The translations under genes were made by a program, and so were the position numbers. DNA of 64,000 nt from positions 186,001 through 250,000 of the forward strand of contig JAALGY010000008.1 in the NCBI GenBank assembly GCA_032358165.1, read 5' to 3'. The notes beneath the pieces were generated by a model. The model saw only the letters and a program-made list of their open reading frames with translations. It did no database searches and was not told where the DNA came from. Below, one piece after another: positions 24,501 to 34,144 of the stretch (positions within the stretch are counted from its first letter, which is position 1; each line of letters begins with the position of its first letter). This DNA comes from Diplosphaera chodatii. Taxonomy: Eukaryota; Chlorophyta; Trebouxiophyceae; Prasiolales; Stichococcaceae.

Positions 24501-24917
24501 CGGCGGCGGCGGCGGCTTCGGACACGAGACCCTTAGCCCCGACAGGCAGCAGGTAGGCGTCGTGCGCTTCGGGCAAGGGGTCCTCCCGGGCACTGCACAC
24601 AGTTCTTGAGTGGTGAGGCGGTGCAGCTCTGTCTGGGGGGTGACGCGATTCATGGGATGCACTCCAGACAAGCGCCGCACGTGGCACCATATACAATGCA
24701 TGCAAGTGCACCTGTGTGTCGGTCTGATAATCTGCGACAGGCTGTTATCGACTTGCGCCTCTTTATAACACAGGGCAAGGCAACCACCCCCGGCAAGGCG
24801 CCGCCGCCTGCGGTCTTGGATGTCGATCGTCGTGTGTTTTCGCGCATCCTGGTGTCACCGGACGTCATGGCGGACCACCTGCCCGACAGCTACCTGGCGT
24901 ACATCCAGCAGCTATAG
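18576..24917 (+). CDS. Class 3 (DAGL-like) lipase with an N-terminal dysferlin domain
   Basis: Twenty exons: 18576-18634, 18764-18922, 19117-19257, 19754-19841, 20037-20183, 20303-20404, 20507-20565, 20768-20938, 21109-21200, 21349-21459, 21607-21760, 21912-21992, 22240-22355, 22518-23056, 23162-23357, 23585-23707, 23819-23898, 24037-24150, 24415-24552, 24774-24917; 937 residues, all phases agree. Residues 5-90 form a dysferlin motif (VWENQRF-x-GIGW, LLERPAWSDEDGN, DGWQYASVF, then VRRRCWRRSR). The lipase core follows: MAEWHTSIMRPCHYVAVDR, SIRGSLEVNDVFSD, HEGLMAAATYVHSN, the serine elbow FLTGHSMGG, and SDFVPRLTYAGVEGLLLEL with the likely catalytic Asp. A low-complexity region of about 350 residues precedes the conserved tail (VLWLIPQDE, ILVSPDVMADHLPDSY). 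It is probably a membrane-associated acylglycerol lipase; substrate inferred. Introns at 21201 and perhaps 21761 use GC donors. Confidence 0.9.
24003..24051 (+). repeat. Direct repeat creating tandem in-frame splice acceptors
   Basis: The 13-mer GGGGCTATTTGAG occurs at 24003-24015 and 24039-24051, 36 nt apart. Each copy follows an AG (24002-24003 and 24035-24036). Both acceptors keep the reading frame; the upstream one would add 11 residues (GLFEHCCDSEQ) to the lipase. Confidence 0.7.
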
Positions 24918-25580
24918 CGGCGGCGGCAGTTTTGGACAGTGAGCCTCAGCTGATCGTGCAGTAGATCTTGTGCCATCTTGTGTAAGTGATGCTCAGTGTA
25001 CAGATAGCGTATCTCACAGTTTTGGCTTCAGCAGTGTTCGGCAGCATTGTGTACACAAACGTACTCAGAGGGCCTTGACACAGTCCTGATGTATGCTAGT
25101 CAGCGACGCCAAGGTATTTGGTAGGGGTCAAGGTCTGCAAGTGCATGCAAACAAGCACCTGCTCTCAACTGACGGCACAGCACACGACAGCTTGAGTGTC
25201 AGCTAGGCATGCACTTGCGTGCTTGTCTGATGACCTGTCTGCAACTGCTGCTGCTGCTGCACGTTGGACACAGAGTCTCGTGTGTACACGGAAGTCGTTT
25301 GCCATTCTGCGCAACGGAAACACTGATGTCCGCACAATGCCCGAATGCGCACGCGTGAGAGCAGTCTGCCATCGGTCAAACTTCTTCCTCTTGTCAAAGC
25401 TGCTTCGGTGTCCCGGCATTGCCGCGCCGCACGATTCCACTTCCTTGCTGACTCCCACTAGGTGCGGTCTTCATGTCTGCTGCTGTACATGACTGCCTTT
25501 TCGCGTGTCGGTTGATTGCCAGCCATAGGTAACGGCCTGCGCAGGTCAGCAAATTCCATGGCGGCTGCCGGTGAGGCCCG
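24918..25580. other. Convergent 3' region, lipase / MIF paralogue 1
   Basis: A TGTAA poly(A) motif lies at 24981-24985, 63 nt after the lipase stop. The rest (to 25580) shows no supported exon and should contain the 3' UTR of the MIF gene. Confidence 0.5.
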
Positions 25581-26564
25581 TCAGGCTTTGCCCGCAAGGA
25601 TGCGGTCGAAGGTGGTGCCCTTCCAGCCCCAGTCCGATGCGCCAATGTCGTGGAACTGCAACAGGACACTCATGTGTTGTTGTGCTGCTGACGCGCTGCA
25701 GGGTGCGCAAGCATTGGTGCACAAGACGGTTTGGGGAAGTGCGGAATCATTCACTGCTCAGGCGGTGTCAGGGTTTCCAGGTAGGGCACTGACGTTGATG
25801 TAGCAGCGGTCAGATGGCACGCCCAGCCGCTGCTCTAGGACAGCTGTCAGCGCCGCCACAATGTCTGCGTTCTTCTCGCCGCCAATGCTGCCGATGGACG
25901 ACACCTGCGCAGGAGCAACGAGTTCGTCATCAACGAGTGGTTCCGGCAGCAGGTTGCAGGACACAGGCTCAGAGTGCGCACGCAGTATATGCTTCTGATC
26001 TGCTGGAAGCTGCAGGACAGGTATATTAGTCATGGCAGCTGCGTGCTCAAGCTGTCGGTGAGCCTGCGAAGCAGCCTGTCTTTCACGTCTGGGTGATCCT
26101 CTCGTGTTGGTGCAATCTGACAGGTGAGACTGGATACCCACCTCAGTGTATGCCGCTGCTGTCTTGCCGTCGCCGCCAAAGGCCAGCGCTGCATCGTAGT
26201 TGACGATCGCGACAAAGTACTGCAGGTGTGAAGGGAGCACGTGTGATCGAAGGAAGGTTGCTGGGAGGACAGCACAGCTGCATCATCACCGGCCAGTCGC
26301 TGCACTGCGCCAGCCTGTGGCAACTGCTGCGAGTATGGCAATTACCTGCCATACACATGCCTTTGCACAACCAATGATGTACTTCCAAGGCTCATGCATC
26401 GACATGGCTGTCGTGCGACCTTGATACACCCACAGAACTGTGTGTATCACCTGCACAGGCTTGCCGATGGCTTTGGATGCCGCTCGGGTCAGCTCCTGCA
26501 GCAGGGCATCGACGTCGTCCACGCCAGACCTGCTCACATTGGTCGTCACGTTCACAGTAGGCAT
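25581..26564 (-). CDS. Macrophage migration inhibitory factor-like protein 1 (tautomerase fold)
   Basis: Four exons: 26564-26451, 26219-26142, 25904-25794, 25655-25581; 125 residues, all phases agree. It begins MPTVNVTTNV, so Pro2, the catalytic base of MIF tautomerases after Met removal, is present, as is the Lys of IGKP. Also diagnostic: NYDAALAFGGDGKTAAAY, VSSIGSIGGEKN, RCYIN and the C-terminal DWGWKGTTF. MIF/D-DT proteins form trimers with keto-enol tautomerase activity; plant and algal MIF/MDL proteins are cytosolic or peroxisomal and their substrate is unknown. No signal peptide and no SKL-type ending is present (it ends AGKA). It is divergent from the RlmA gene with about 100 bp between starts, and has a paralogue at 29427-30650. 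Confidence 0.93.
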
Positions 26565-26667
26565 GGTCTGTCACTATCTCCGGCAATCTGGATTGGCTTT
26601 TTGCGTGAAAACCACGCCACCGCATAGAATATCATATGTGCCGACACGGACCTAGAACCAGTTATGC
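26565..26667. promoter_or_regulatory. Very short bidirectional promoter, MIF1 / RlmA
   Basis: 103 bp if RlmA starts at 26668, or 241-283 bp if it starts at the internal Met codons at 26806 or 26848. The two genes must share control sequence. Confidence 0.45.
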
Positions 26668-28794
26668 ATGGCGCAGTTACATGTCGTGATGTTCCGAGAC
26701 TGGCACGTGCGCCATCTCAGATGTGCACCAGTTGGACAGGAAAGCCGGTTAAGCGGCCACTCACAAGACCGTAGTGATTGCAGGTTGCCAGAGCATCCGG
26801 TTGTTATGCGAGCTGCCCGGTGCCCCGGCGCCGCGCAGCAACTGAGGATGATCTGCTGGGTGTGCAGCACAGGACAGAGCAGGCCGGCCACTCAATCGAT
26901 CTCTGCTGCAGCTCCCACTGGTTTCCACCGCACACCGAGCAATGTCCCTCAAGTGCGGCAAGTGCAGCACCGCGCCTCACTACGTCAAGCGCAGCCGGCC
27001 ACCCGCGGCCGGCGCTGCGCTGCACAGGCGGCGGCAGCAAGCGGCGGAGCGCACGCAGAGGCGCCTGGAACAGTCATCGAGGCGGTCGACCCCGCTGAGA
27101 GGCTCAGGTGGCGGTGCCCCACCTGCGGCCGCCCGCTGATCCCGGCGTTCGCCGCCGACGGTGCCCCCCGGCCCACCGAGATGTGGTGCGGCGGCGGCCA
27201 CACCGTGGCGGTGGCCAGGCAGGGCCACGTCCACCTGCTGCCCGCCGGACGGCTGCAGCCGAAGCATGCCGCCGCGTCAGGGGACGATGAAAACATGGTG
27301 AATGGCAGGCACAGATGGAGTGACTGTTCGCAACATCCAGGAGCACATCAAACAGCGCAGAGTTCTGCTGAACATGCAGGGCGCTGCGTGGGTGCTGCTG
27401 TGCATCCAAGCACCAGCGCCGTGCGCTGCCAAGAGCCCAGAGTCCCTGGCCCGTGTGCAGGTGCGGGCTCGCAGGGCTTTCCTGGACGCCGGGCACTACC
27501 GCCCCGTGGCGGAAGCAGTTGCCGCAGCCGTCTCGTCCGTCTCGGCAGGCGGTCCCGGCCGTCCATGGGACGCGGCGGCGGGCACTGTACGAGCTGATGG
27601 CGGCGCGACGTGCGCCGGCGCCGGCCCTGCAGCAGCGGCACCACACCAGCATGCCGGGCCCCTGCACATCCTGGATGCCGGCTGCGGTGCGCGCAGCCTG
27701 CACGACTTGGTGCAGGCTTGCTTGCAGGAATGCACTGCTGGCCAGAGAAGAGCTGTTGGGCAGGACTTGCGCAGCTCAGCGATGTGACGCCCGTTTGCTC
27801 GGATCGGACCAGCCTCTCAATCGACGACGGTCTGGCAGGGGAGGGCTACTACCTGGGCTGCCTGCTCCGGCACTTCAGCCGCCAGGGCCGCGCAGCGTTC
27901 GGCTACGGGGTGGACGTGTCGAAGCTGGCGGTGCGGCTGGCGGCGGCGCGGCACAAGGCGGCCGCCTTTGCGGTCGCCAGCTCCTACCGCCTGCCGTTCG
28001 AGGACCAGGCGCGGCGCCAGCTTGCCGGCCGCATATCCCTGCCTTGCGCCCAGCTGCAGATGTGCTGCTGACTGCCCTGCATCTGCGACCTGAGCCAAAG
28101 GATGTTTCGGCCTCTCCGGATGCATGTTCGGATGCATGTTCGGGGATTGTCTGCAGGCACTTGATGCTGTTGTCAGCGTCTTTGCGCCCTGCCCGGCGGC
28201 CGAGCTGCGGCGCGTGCTGCACCCCGGCGGCAGCTTGGTGCGAGCAAGCTCTCAGACCTCTGTCGCACCAGCACACACTGACCCTGTGATGACATCTGCT
28301 GTCGTGGTGGTATACAGCTGCTTGGTGCTCTTGTGTAGCAGACGCTGATATGGGAACCGCAGCGTTTCAGTGCTCCGCAGGTCGTGGCATCCCCCGGAGC
28401 CAGCCACCTGCAGGAGTTTCGGGCGATGCTGTACGACGCGCCGCAGCCGCTGCCTGCCCGCTCGGCCACAGACCCCGACATGCAGGTCGGTCCGCGCTCG
28501 AACTGTCTGTGGCGGCGAGGATGCACTGGTCCTGATGCCATTGCCGGTGTTGTTCGACCCAGCCCTGAGGTGCGCCTGGCTCACCACGCGCTGCAGGGCC
28601 TCCCGCAGCCCGCGGCGGAGACGTCGGTCGCCTACACGCTGCAGCTGCCGGGCAGCGCGGCCGCCGACCTGCTGGCGATGACGCCGTACGCGCACCACAG
28701 GGGGGCGAAAGAGCGGCAGGCGGCGATGCGGGGCAGCGGCGGCGCGGTCAGCGTGACGGTGGACATCGTGGTGACGCGCTTCGTGCTGGACTGA
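26668..28794 (+). CDS. rlmA: RlmA-type 23S rRNA (guanine-N1)-methyltransferase, organelle-targeted
   Basis: Exons: 26668-27297, 27461-27686, 27839-28008, 28157-28237 and 28381-28794 (the last possibly interrupted by an intron at 28486-28567). Family marks in order: zinc-binding CPTCGRPL and WCGGGHTVAVARQGHVHLLP; GDDENM + VRARRAFLDAGHYRP; SAM motif LHILDAGCGEGYYLG; VDVSKLAVRLAAARH; VASSYRLPFED; VSVFAPCPAAELRRVLHPGG; LLAMTPYAHH. The bacterial enzyme methylates N1 of a guanine in helix 35 of 23S rRNA (G745/G748). The basic, Ala/Ser/Gln-rich first about 120 residues look like a transit peptide, so plastid or mitochondrial 23S rRNA is the expected substrate. The start codon is uncertain (26668, 26806 or 26848). 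The intron after 28008 needs a GC donor. Confidence 0.88.
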
Positions 28795-29426
28795 GGCCGC
28801 TCTCCAGAGAATCTCTTCACAAGGGAGCATGTCCAAATGGGTGCGGCCGCAACGGGGACGCCTGGGCAGGCAGCAGGAAGCAGCAGCCGGCGCACATGAG
28901 CTTGCAGCATGGCAAGTACGGTGCAGCCTTTCAGTGTAGCTGCCGCCCGGCAGCACACTGCGCAGCTCCCCACGTGTCAGGGCCAGGCGCCATGCAGTGT
29001 GCAGAGTGGTGGGAGCAATTCGGCGGAGCCCTGGCGCTGCCATACATCCCGCCTGCTCAAGGCATGAGCTGGCATGCGGGCCATGCAGGCAGAACCTCTG
29101 TAGGCGCAGGTAGGCCGGAGCTGACCTCTCCATGCACTGCACGTGGCTTGTCTGTTTCGACCTTGCAACACCGCTTACAACCAGCTGAACAGCAGCAATG
29201 GCAGTCTGATGTCAACATCATGCCCTGCAGCTCATAAGCTCACAAGATCTGAAAGCCACAGCAGTGTGGTTGCCACACATGCGCAGGCCGAAGAAGGGAA
29301 CCCGCTGGAATCAATAAGACAGGGTCGGTTCTGCGGACAGTCTCAGGTGTCACATCGAGGCTCTGATGCATTGTACAATGTGTTCCCCTCCCCAGTCTGG
29401 TCCGAGTTGTGAACCCTAGACCCTAG
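28795..29426. other. Convergent 3' region, RlmA / MIF paralogue 2
   Basis: Holds the two 3' UTRs. No exon was supported. The sequence AACCCTAGACCCTAG lies at 29412-29426, directly after the MIF2 stop codon on that gene's strand. Confidence 0.4.
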
Positions 29427-30650
29427 CTATGCCTTGTTCAGTGCAGCATGCGTGGTGCCTGCAGCATGGACAGCATGTGGATTGGCACACTGTCTGACAA
29501 CAAGTACAAGTGCAGGACCACCAAAGATGCCGCATGCCCTGCATGTAAGTCGCTACAGCCCCACCTTGTGTGCCCCAGTCTGCAGACTGGATGTCGAAGA
29601 ACTGCACGCATTGGCAACAGAATCATCAAGATGTCGGAGCCAAACTTGTTGCGATCGAGACATGCTGACATGTGAGCATGTGCCGTATGTGTGGCTGCTG
29701 ACCTGGTGCATGGTAAACAGGACAACGTTGACCACAGGGTGTGCGACTGGCAGTGCCCTTGGTTCCAGTGGCGAGCCTCACGTTCACATACACGCGCGTC
29801 GGCGGGATGCTGAGGTGCTGCTCCACCACCGCGGCCAGCTGCTGCGTGATGCTGGTGTTCTTGTCGCCGCCGATGTACCCGATGGAGCTCACCTGCGGAG
29901 CGGCACACAGAGCCACATGGGGTGCGAAACCGCGTTGGGGCGGTCCACAACATGAGCCGGCTAAAGGTGTCGTGCACCCTTGCATGTGCATGCAGGAAGG
30001 CATTACGCATCGCCGCGCGCTGGCAGGTCAGGGGTATAGACTGTGCAACCAAGGCGTGATTGCATGAGGTGTGGAGTCGGTGCGTGTGCCCACCTCCAGA
30101 AACGCCGCGGGCTCCTCGTTGCCAGCAAACATGATGGGCGTGTCGGCGTGGATGAGGTTCATGAACCTCTGAGGTCACAGGACATTCAGTTGATTAGTGA
30201 TGCGCAGCACAAGACGCAACGCTGAAGCCAGTCTGAACCAGGGGTCGTGTGCATGCAACTGAGCGCAGCCGGCTCTGCCGGCCTCGCCCACGCTCTGGGC
30301 ACCCGCTATTGCCATTGCATTGCGCATGGTATTGAAGCGAAGCTAGGACGCAGTGATACTTGATAAGAGACATATGCTGGTGCAAGGCCGCTGCAGAAGC
30401 GCACCGCTTCATCCTTGCCGATGGATGCTGCCGCAGCTGCCGTTAGGTCCTTCAGCAGCGCAGAAGCGTTGAATTTTCCTGCTGCCACTGCGTTATACAG
30501 GAGGTTGACTTGGATGCGTGAGCAAAATGGCAATCACACACAGGTAAACGGTATCACGCAGGCCAGTGAACGCCAAAACAGGATGCATTGCGGCATGCGC
30601 AAAGCGGCAACCCCATCCCCACCGTTTGTGAACAGCGATACGCGTGGCAT
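29427..30650 (-). CDS. Macrophage migration inhibitory factor-like protein 2
   Basis: Six exons: 30650-30623, 30487-30405, 30168-30094, 29892-29782, 29601-29565, 29458-29427; 121 residues, all phases agree. The 28-nt first exon gives MPRVSLFTN, so Pro2 is kept; exon 2 continues VAAGKFNASALLKDLT and IGKDEA. Later blocks parallel the other copy: MFAGNEEPAAFLE, VSSIGYIGGDKN, RVYVN, and DWGTQGTTH at the end. The intron positions after IGK, after the FLE/YTE block and after YVN/YIN are shared with the 25581-26564 gene, and the fourth exon here has the same length (111 nt) as the third there, so they are paralogues. This copy has two extra introns (in the first strand and before GTTH). No signal or SKL ending. 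A function beyond tautomerase-like is unknown. Confidence 0.9.
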
Positions 30651-30923
30651 ACTGATTCCCTCTAGTCCAGCTGAGGAATGCAGCGGTATGAACGGTGCAC
30701 TTGCGCAATGCGTGGCATGTCGGTTTGCGCCAGCATTCGTAAGCACTGCCACTCCGGATGACATCATTCTGCCATGGTGGCAGACACTTACAGTATGGTA
30801 GTTACACTTGTGGGCCCCCGCCAAAATCACTACATCTCACCACCTACTGTACAGATGCTGATAAACTACACCAGATGTTGTGGTTTGTCGGCCGATAGCT
30901 GCATGGATCACTTGAGCAGCTGG

Positions 30924-32661
30924 TCACTGAACGTCATGCCCAGGCTGCGGCGGAAACAGCATCGGGTGTGCGCAGTTCGCATTGTGGCATCCCCGCCCCG
31001 GGCACGCCTGGTCGCAGTCCTCGAACTCCAGCTTCTCATTCACGCACATCCAGATCTGCGGCCAGGGCTCAGGTCAATGAGGCACACTGTGTTCCAGCAA
31101 TGTGCCAGCCTCGGCGGCAGGCGCCGGCCACAGCCTCAACATGAGCAACCCGCACTGTGCGACGCCAGCTTGCCCCGCCAGCCGTCTCTTACACAGCAGC
31201 CTCCAGATTGACTGTGAACGGAACACAAGCGTACCCAGAAGCACAGCCATCAATAAGCAGTGCGCCAAAGCGGACCTCAGTCAGCCGCCCCCTCACGCAG
31301 TGCACCAGCGGCTGCGCCCCGAGCTGCTCCTCGACGGCGGCCACGAAGGCGGAGGAGGGGTACCGTATGTGCTCGTCCGGCTGGATGCCCGCCCGCACGA
31401 GCGCGTCCTGCAGACGACAACAAGCCTGGTTGCCTGCGGGTGGGCCGGAAACGAAGCACATCAGCGTAGGTATACCCTGCGGCGGACACGGCTGTACACA
31501 CTGACACCCTGTCATGCTACAGCACCTTACTTGACAGCACAGCATGACGGTATCGACAGGAGATGCCGGTGCCTCCGCCGATGCGGTCCCCTACGCCGGC
31601 ATCAGCACTCGGCGGATGGGACTGAGATCAGGCACCTCCAGGTTGGCGGCGGCGCTCAGGCGCAGCGTCGCGTTGAAGAAGTCGGCCTCTCGCGGGAACA
31701 GCTCTTCCGCGCAGGTGCCGTGCTTCTCCCACTCGTGCGCCTGCAGCGCAGCGAGTGCAAGGATGTGCATGTCCCCGACATGGTTCTGCTGCCAGGCCGT
31801 GTTGTGCTGCTGGGCCGCTGCTCAGCAGTGGTCAGGTGCGGATTGGTGTCATCACGCTAGCAGGGCCAGGGGTGCACAGGGACGCAAGCACAGGTAAGCT
31901 CCGAGACATTGCAGCAGAGGCCAGGTGGCGGTGTTTGGTTCAGCAACATCGCGCTGAGGCGCGCAAGCATGCTTGGTGAGGTCTGCAGGCAAGCACTGAC
32001 AGGACGCACGCACCCAGAACTTCTCGTTGGGGCCATAGTACGACGGCCAGGCCGCGTCGAGCTGCGGGCGCAGCGGCGCGAGTGCCGACGCGTCAAAGCG
32101 CTCGTGGTGGCAGAACTGCGGCCAGCGCCCCGAGTCGAAGTTCTTCCACAGCCCATGGATCGTGAAGCGGGGCCTGCGCACGCCGACGTAGGTCCGCTTA
32201 CAATTGGTGACCGAGTCAGTAGCTTGTAGCTTGAACCACGAGTGCCATGCAATGCGCTCGCAGTCAGAGCATTCGCCGTGCTGGGGGTCACATCCTGCCG
32301 CCACCGACCACTGCTGTGCACGACGTGACACAAGCTCGAAGCCTCATCGAGGCCCCGCCATCAGCGATGTGGCCAGCACGCACCGTGTGGGCGTGAAGTA
32401 GCAGGTGCCGGGTGTGCCGCACGGCGTGAAGGGCCACTGCCTGCACCGCCCGCAGCAAGAGACCCCAGTCAAACAAAGAGCATGCATCCCTACCGTCATG
32501 GGCTGGCCGTTGTTCGAGCAGATACTGGTGTCAAGTGCCCCTGCATGTTGAATGTAGTGTGGTGCCATGACGCACCGCACAAGGTAGAAAAATGTGTCGG
32601 CGCGGGCCGCGGGCAGGGCGCACAGCAGCGCCAGAAGGGCTGCGACCCGGAGTCTCAACAT
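30924..32661 (-). CDS. Secreted RNase T2 (S-like ribonuclease)
   Basis: Six exons: 32661-32576, 32440-32384, 32173-32014, 31740-31636, 31407-31276, 31055-30924; 223 residues, all phases agree. A clear signal peptide (MLRLRVAALLALLCALPAARA) leads into FFYLVRQWPFTPC. Both catalytic segments are intact: CAS I FTIHGLWKN and CAS II HEWEKHGTCA, with RWPQFC between them. The C-terminus is cysteine-rich (IWMCVNEKLEFEDC, CPGRGCHNANC). RNase T2 enzymes cleave single-stranded RNA through 2',3'-cyclic intermediates, usually outside the cell or in vacuoles, for phosphate scavenging or RNA turnover. CAS I has Lys where most relatives have Pro (HGLWP). TTACA words at 30787 and 30805 are TGTAA on the coding strand, possible poly(A) signals. 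Confidence 0.93.
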
Positions 32662-34144
32662 GATCCCGCTGCGGTGCTACATCGGGGTGTGGCAGTGCTG
32701 CCGGCCACCCGTTGCGTGCGGTGCCAGCGACAAACGGAATATTCACGGTGGGATGTTGACCAAAACCAGCAGGATCACGAGCCAACAACGCTACCCAACG
32801 GGTAGGATCGCAGAGCTGCGAGGCGCTATGCCTGTTGTTGACAAGCGATAAGGTGTGCTGCCAGCGTCACTGCAAGACGGCACACAGCTTTGAACGCATC
32901 AAGATTTGAAGCCATCGATGGGTCCCAGTGTACGGTCGGCCTGGCAGTGCGTGGGCCGACCCAGAGGGGCTTGTGCTGTATGCGTAACAAGGTGGACATG
33001 CAGCCTTTGAGCAAGGAAGTGCCTTTGACGAAGTGCATTCCACGTGTTTACACAGCAGAGCACTGCATGGGTATTGTACATCAGCGCACAACGGGCATGT
33101 GCGCAGGGGAAAAATGGGTATCATCTAGCCTAGCAGGCGTCCACAACGACGGAAACGAGCTGCTGAGGAGACTGTCTACGTTCAAGCGGGCTGCCCAGGC
33201 GCCGGCGGTTCCAAGTACCGGCCCTGTAGCAGCCCGTCTGCTGCCGAGGCGCACCAGCAGCGCCGCTGCTGGTGCTGGACCACAAATCGGAAGGTGAGAA
33301 ATGACATGAGCAGGAGCAGAAGCTGCGGCCACATTTTTTTTGCGGCGGCGAGGGATCCGGCTGCCGGCTAGCGCTTTGCAAGCGCCCAAAATGCCGGGCA
33401 GCCGCCCCCGCCTCCAGAAAAGTTTGGAACGACACCAGGGTAGTCTGTCTACTGCGGGGAAATTGCTGACCCCCATGCTGCTGCTGTGCTGAACCAGAAA
33501 AGGTCGCCCGCTGATGCACAGAGGGGCCCGCCAATGCGGCGGCCCTGTTACTGCTGGCTGGCTGGCGAACTGCGCTGCACCCAAAATCGCGCCACGTGTC
33601 CCTCCCTGGCGCACTGCTTCCAGCGCCGTGCTGCCCCATGTGTCTCCGTTCCCTGCTGCTACGACTGCAAAGTTCCTACTGCTGTGTCTGCGTTCCTGCT
33701 GCGCCGTGCCGACGATGAAACGGCATCTGCACACCGCGCCAGCCAGCTGACGGCCGCCGTCTGCGACCGCGCTGCAAAGTGACTGCCAAACTGCCACCAC
33801 AACCCAAGCCGCTGCCGCCAGTGCCACATCGCCGCTTCAGCTGCCCGCAGGACTGACGTGTTGCACCGCCAAGGCTGCCTGCTGCGGGGCAGGGCAAAAC
33901 CCTGAACCCTAGGTGCGGGGAGGGCGGGCGCGCGGCGGCGGGGGGTGGGCGCCGCCGCCGCCGGCGCCCCGCATCTTGACGGTGCGGATGCGCGGCTCAC
34001 CCTGCAGTGGCGGGCGCACTCTGTGTCAGCCGAGACTGCACTCTGCGTCAGCCGAGGCTGCCTGCACACATGCTGGCTGGACGAAGGGACTGAAGGGCAT
34101 AGACGACGGTGTGCCATGCGTTCACGATCCGAAATTTACAGCTC
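32662..34144. other. Long intergenic region upstream of RNase T2
   Basis: About 1.5 kb. An uninterrupted minus-strand open frame of 248 codons spans 33827-33081 but starts with GTG, matches nothing I know, and has mixed third-position use. AAACCCTGAACCCTAG (telo-box-like) lies at 33898-33913. A TGTAA motif on the minus strand (34140-34136) sits just after the DUF506 stop and is likely its poly(A) signal. Confidence 0.35.

Noticed and set aside
30700..30740. ATGCCACGCATTGCG as the first exon of MIF paralogue 2
   Set aside because: Phase and residue count do not fit; the exon at 30650-30623 gives a standard MIF start and correct phase.
32174..32331. Longer RNase T2 exon containing a cysteine-rich insert
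   Set aside because: The acceptor at 32174 joins the two family blocks directly with the right phase; the insert is read through only if that acceptor is ignored.
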